From: Chara braunii
Lineage: Eukaryota > Streptophyta > Charophyceae > Charales > Characeae
DNA: 31,313 nucleotides
NCBI GenBank assembly: GCA_003427395.1
Contig: BFEA01000046.1
Span: forward strand, 2,507,492-2,538,804
Direction: 5' to 3'
Made by a program: the position numbers and the translations under genes. A model generated the notes under the pieces. The model was not told the origin of the DNA and made no database searches. It was given only the letters and a program-made list of their open reading frames with translations. Within the stretch, counting starts at the first letter, position 1. Every line of letters begins with the position of its first letter. Of this stretch, positions 28,857-31,313 are shown in pieces.

Positions 28857-29463
28857 TACTAAAAATAAGTATGTCATCGACGTACACGATGACAAACTTA
28901 TCCAAGTAGTCATAAAATATCCGATTCATAGCGTGCTGAAAGGTGCCGAGAACATTGCAAAGGCCGAAAGGCATCACCACAAACTCATACAGACCGTACC
29001 TGGTCTGAAAAGCGGTTTTGTGTTGATCCTCAAGCCGGATTGCAATCTAATGGTACCCGGACTTCATATCTATCTTACTGAAGTACCGACACCCTTGCAC
29101 TCTATCTAGCAAGTCATCGATGCGTGGTAGGGGCTCTCTATTCTTGACTGTGATGGCATTGAGGCTCCTATAGTCAATGCACATCCTAAGTGTTCTTTCC
29201 TTTTTCTTGGGTACAAATAGGATTGGAGACCCATAAGGAGAAACACTCGGCCGGATCCAACCCTTTTCTACGAGTTCCTTGAGTTGCCAGCGAAGCTCAT
29301 CAAGCTCGCCTGGAGACATCCGATAGATCCTACCCTTTGGAATGCTAGACCCAGGGATAATCTCTATCGCATGGACGACCTCCCTCTCAACAACCCCTAT
29401 CGGCTCTTCAAATAGATCAGGGTATTTAGCAACTACTCCCTCTATCTCCAGGGGCATTTTCAC
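28857..29463 (-). pseudogene. Reverse transcriptase of element D, C-terminally deleted
   Basis: 29463-29047 carries the linker ([21 protein letters not shown]), fingers and motif A ([10 protein letters not shown]). A frame change follows at about 29047, then [19 protein letters not shown] and [12 protein letters not shown] (28980-28857; YVDD at 28873-28884). Catalytic Asp residues are kept. Reading stops at SKTV because the thumb, RNase H and the integrase zinc domain are deleted relative to B (about 1.2 kb). Confidence 0.87.
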
Positions 29464-30181
29464 CGGCTCGCCTGCAACAGAGACATAAACTTAGATACAT
29501 ACCCTCCTCCTGATTTTGCTTATAATAATTATAGAACGCCGCTGCACACATGCATCCATAGGACTCGATCAGACTACTAGCTTCGAACTTACGTAATCTG
29601 GCGGTCCCTCCACCTGGCAAAGTGTGTTTGACCACTTTTCGGTCCCAGTCAAACTGGGGTTGTGCAACGGAGAGGTAGTACATACCTAACAAGATATCCA
29701 TGGGGAGTTCATCGCTCACTAGGAACGAGACACGATGTCTCAGTTCCCCTCCCGCGTACGGGAAACAACACTCAATATCCTGGAGGTAGTCGCTGACTAC
29801 CATGCGCTGTTTGTTGGCACAAGTCGACTCCACATGTCGACTCAGGCGCTGCACTTGCCCCTGTAAGCGCAGCCTCTCTACCCACGTGCGACTAATGAAG
29901 TTCCGTGTCGAACAAGTGTCATAATAGGCCCTGGCCTTGCAGCCGCCAATGACCACCTCACTGACGAACATCTCACCCTTAGGGGCTTTGACCAATGTCG
30001 TCCGAGAAGCTGGCGGGTATGTTCTAGACCACTCCTCTAGCTCCTCTAAGGACTCAAACACATTCATCGAACAGAGGCTATGGGTCTGAACGTGTTTGCG
30101 AGACAACGATGGAGTCAGTAGCTTGGGCCATCTCTCGGGATGGTGAGGGTGTGTCCACCACCTCGACCCTAGCAGGAACAA
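29464..30181 (-). pseudogene. Protease and linker of element D (DTC active site)
   Basis: A long open frame (30181-29426) covers the Gag-PR linker (NVFESLEELEEWSR), KAPKGEMFVSEVVIGG, the active site RAYYDTCSTRNFIS with DTC at 29912-29920, the protease body (LQDIECCFPYAGGELRHRVSFLV, LPMDILLGMYYLSV) and the conserved YGCMCAAAFYNYYKQNQEEGMY linker. It is the longest intact protease region of the window. The Cys in place of the catalytic Gly is shared with B. The start Met at 30181 is not necessarily used; the preceding stop separates it from gag. Confidence 0.83.
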
Positions 30182-30887
30182 CTACTATTCCTACTGGCCC
30201 GACGTGTTTCCCGGAGCAGTGCCAGAAGTGCTAGCCACATTGCTACCAACGGGAGTGGAGGATTCCAACGCCTGCCCCATCGTAGGCGGGATCTTCTCGG
30301 TCACCTTCTTGTTTCAACACTTGAATTGGTTATGGCCATATTGGCCACAACGAATACAAGCCTGCCGTGTGTACCGATCTCTCCACACATCCTTAGTGAG
30401 ACCCGCTTTCTCCCATGGAGGAGCATTGGGGTCAACTTGACTCCTTGACCGGGAACCTCCACGGCGTCTACCAGTCGCCTTACCTTTCTGTGCTACGGCA
30501 GCGACTACTCCACCCCCTGAAGTCTCTACGCTGCCAGCCTCTGAACCTACTCCCGCCTGGAAATCGTCGTCGAACTCGATGGTAGAACCATTGTTGTCGA
30601 CGAACATGATGTGGCCCTTCGCCTTCCAGTTGGGAGGCAATGACTTCTTCCTACCATTCGTCATGGGATTATGTCCATGCCCTATCTTTGCCTCATGGTC
30701 TAGGGCCTTCTTGCTGAACGAGGGAAAGTTGTGCATATTGATGTTGGTCTCACCTGCCAACTGATTCCTGAGAGGCATGGGAAAGCATCTCAGGTAGGAG
30801 GTGAGTAAGACCTGGGGGTCATAGTGCACCCCAGGGACACAGATCAGACGCTCTACAACGTTAGTGGCCTCTCTTACTGACTTAAAC
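30182..30887 (-). pseudogene. gag: gag C-terminal part of element D
   Basis: From 30887 downward it has the capsid end (VREATNVVERLICVPGVHYD, LLTSYLRCFPMPLRNQLAGE, FPSFSKKALDHEAKIGHG), a basic linker rich in Gly/Arg/Ser, and an intact CCHC knuckle CIRCGQYGHNQFKC followed by a TGA at about 30312. The 5' end joins unrelated sequence after 'gacttaaac'. Confidence 0.85.
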
Positions 30888-31313
30888 CACCAGTACCCTG
30901 CCCAGCCAAAACAATCCAACCTCCTGAATTCATGGAGGTCATTTACAGGGTCGGTAGAGGCCAGGTGGAGCCTCGATAAAGGTGCGGGGAGTCGCTCGTT
31001 TTGAAAACGAGAAGGAACGACTAGAGAAGCATCCGAAAAAGAAAAAGAAAAAGAAAAGTAAAAGAAAATAACAAAAAACAATGAAGAATACAGTTACAGC
31101 TCCCTCTCGGTTGCACGTGTCAGCTTTCCGTGGAAAGCGCCCTGCCTCGTTGGCAGGGCACTTTGACTAAGTGTAAAAAACAAAAAACAAAAAAAAACAA
31201 AAAACATAAAGAAACTAGCACGATTGTGGGCAGATGCATGGGCTCGCTGCACTACTCTCGAAATGTGCAAAACGAGAGTGAATCTTCCATTAGAAAATGG
31301 AAAAATACACCAT
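30888..31313. other. Unidentified hairpin- and A-rich segment
   Basis: No similarity to the retrotransposons was recognised and no long frame is credible. It has A-rich tracts (about 31034-31081 and 31176-31205) and at least five short perfect inverted repeats (30995-31011, 31123-31138, 31139-31159, 31254-31279, 31285-31302). It may be an inserted small element or genomic sequence that truncated element D. It is cut by the window end. Confidence 0.5.
31123..31159. repeat. Two back-to-back perfect hairpins
   Basis: GCTTTCC-GT-GGAAAGC (31123-31138) is followed without a gap by GCCCTGCC-TCGTT-GGCAGGGC (31139-31159). The stems are 7 and 8 bp, all paired. Confidence 0.85.

Larger units (their letters stand above)
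26805..30887 (-). mobile_element. Element D: Ty3/gypsy chromovirus, 5'-truncated, internally deleted
   Basis: Read on the - strand: gag from its middle (30887), zinc knuckle, protease, RT up to YVDD, then directly integrase core (deletion at about 28856), chromodomain, polypurine tract and an 839-bp 3' LTR. It is closely related to B in coding sequence. It lies inside the B 3' LTR at 26804|26805. The 5' half is missing or lies beyond the unidentified segment at the window end. Confidence 0.86.

Noticed and set aside
31139-31175. Hairpin followed by CTAAG as a Helitron 3' end, or as a Rho-independent terminator
   Set aside because: There is no TC-type 5' end or CTRR-T context, and the following tract is A-rich rather than T-rich on this strand. 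The bacterial terminator model does not apply to this eukaryotic context. Kept only as part of the hairpin finding.
1-31313. CRISPR arrays, prokaryotic operons, tRNA or rRNA genes
   Set aside because: No regularly spaced short direct repeats with unique spacers, no ribosome-binding-site pattern and no tRNA-like fold were recognised; the repeats found are LTRs and tandem duplications.

Overview
The window is a eukaryotic, plant-lineage chromosome segment made almost entirely of nested, decayed LTR retrotransposons of the Ty3/gypsy superfamily. I found no intact host gene, rRNA, tRNA or CRISPR array. Plant lineage is inferred from four things: primer-binding sites matching the initiator-tRNA-Met type (TGGTATC.GAGC), chromodomain-bearing integrases, a hAT-type DNA transposon, and plant-style promoter motifs. 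The Gag and Pol proteins remind me of those abundant in the charophyte alga Chara; that is an impression from memory and was not searched.

Four retrotransposons can be told apart. Element A (206-7020, + strand) has a 5' LTR, a duplicated primer-binding site, gag, protease, RT and RNase H, and stops abruptly before integrase. The missing integrase and 3' LTR of the same family lie at 23883-26277 on the - strand. Element B (7021-14891, - strand) runs from its 5' LTR (13971-14891) through gag-PR-RT-RH-IN-chromodomain to the first 153 bp of its 3' LTR (7021-7173); more of that LTR is at 26278-26804. Element C (14892-23882, + strand) has a 5' LTR lacking its beginning, a full but broken gag-pol, and a 3' LTR whose end appears, inverted, at 1-205. 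Element D (26805-30887, - strand) is truncated at its 5' end and has an internal deletion fusing RT to integrase. A 585-bp hAT-like non-autonomous DNA transposon (20276-20860) with a perfect 8-bp target duplication sits in the RT gene of C. The last ~425 bp (30888-31313) are unidentified and rich in short hairpins.

A single inversion of about 19.26 kb (7021-26277) explains the layout. Flipping it back reunites A's RNase H with its integrase, and the two halves of B's 3' LTR, at the same time. The inferred history is: C inserted first; B inserted into the 5' LTR of C; A inserted into the 3' LTR of C; D inserted into the 3' LTR of B; the hAT element entered C; and an inversion with small deletions split A and B. 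The order of some steps is free.

All coding regions carry frameshifts or stop codons, and several catalytic residues are changed (C: YLDT for YLDD and DIG for DTG; B and D: DTC for DTG; A: SEH for TDH in RNase H). None of these elements is likely to be autonomous. The regulatory features still legible are a TATA box and a 24-bp four-copy array in the LTR of A, an array of W-box cores in the leader of A, and a block of about 80 bp with an upstream TATA-like box shared by the leaders of A, B and C.
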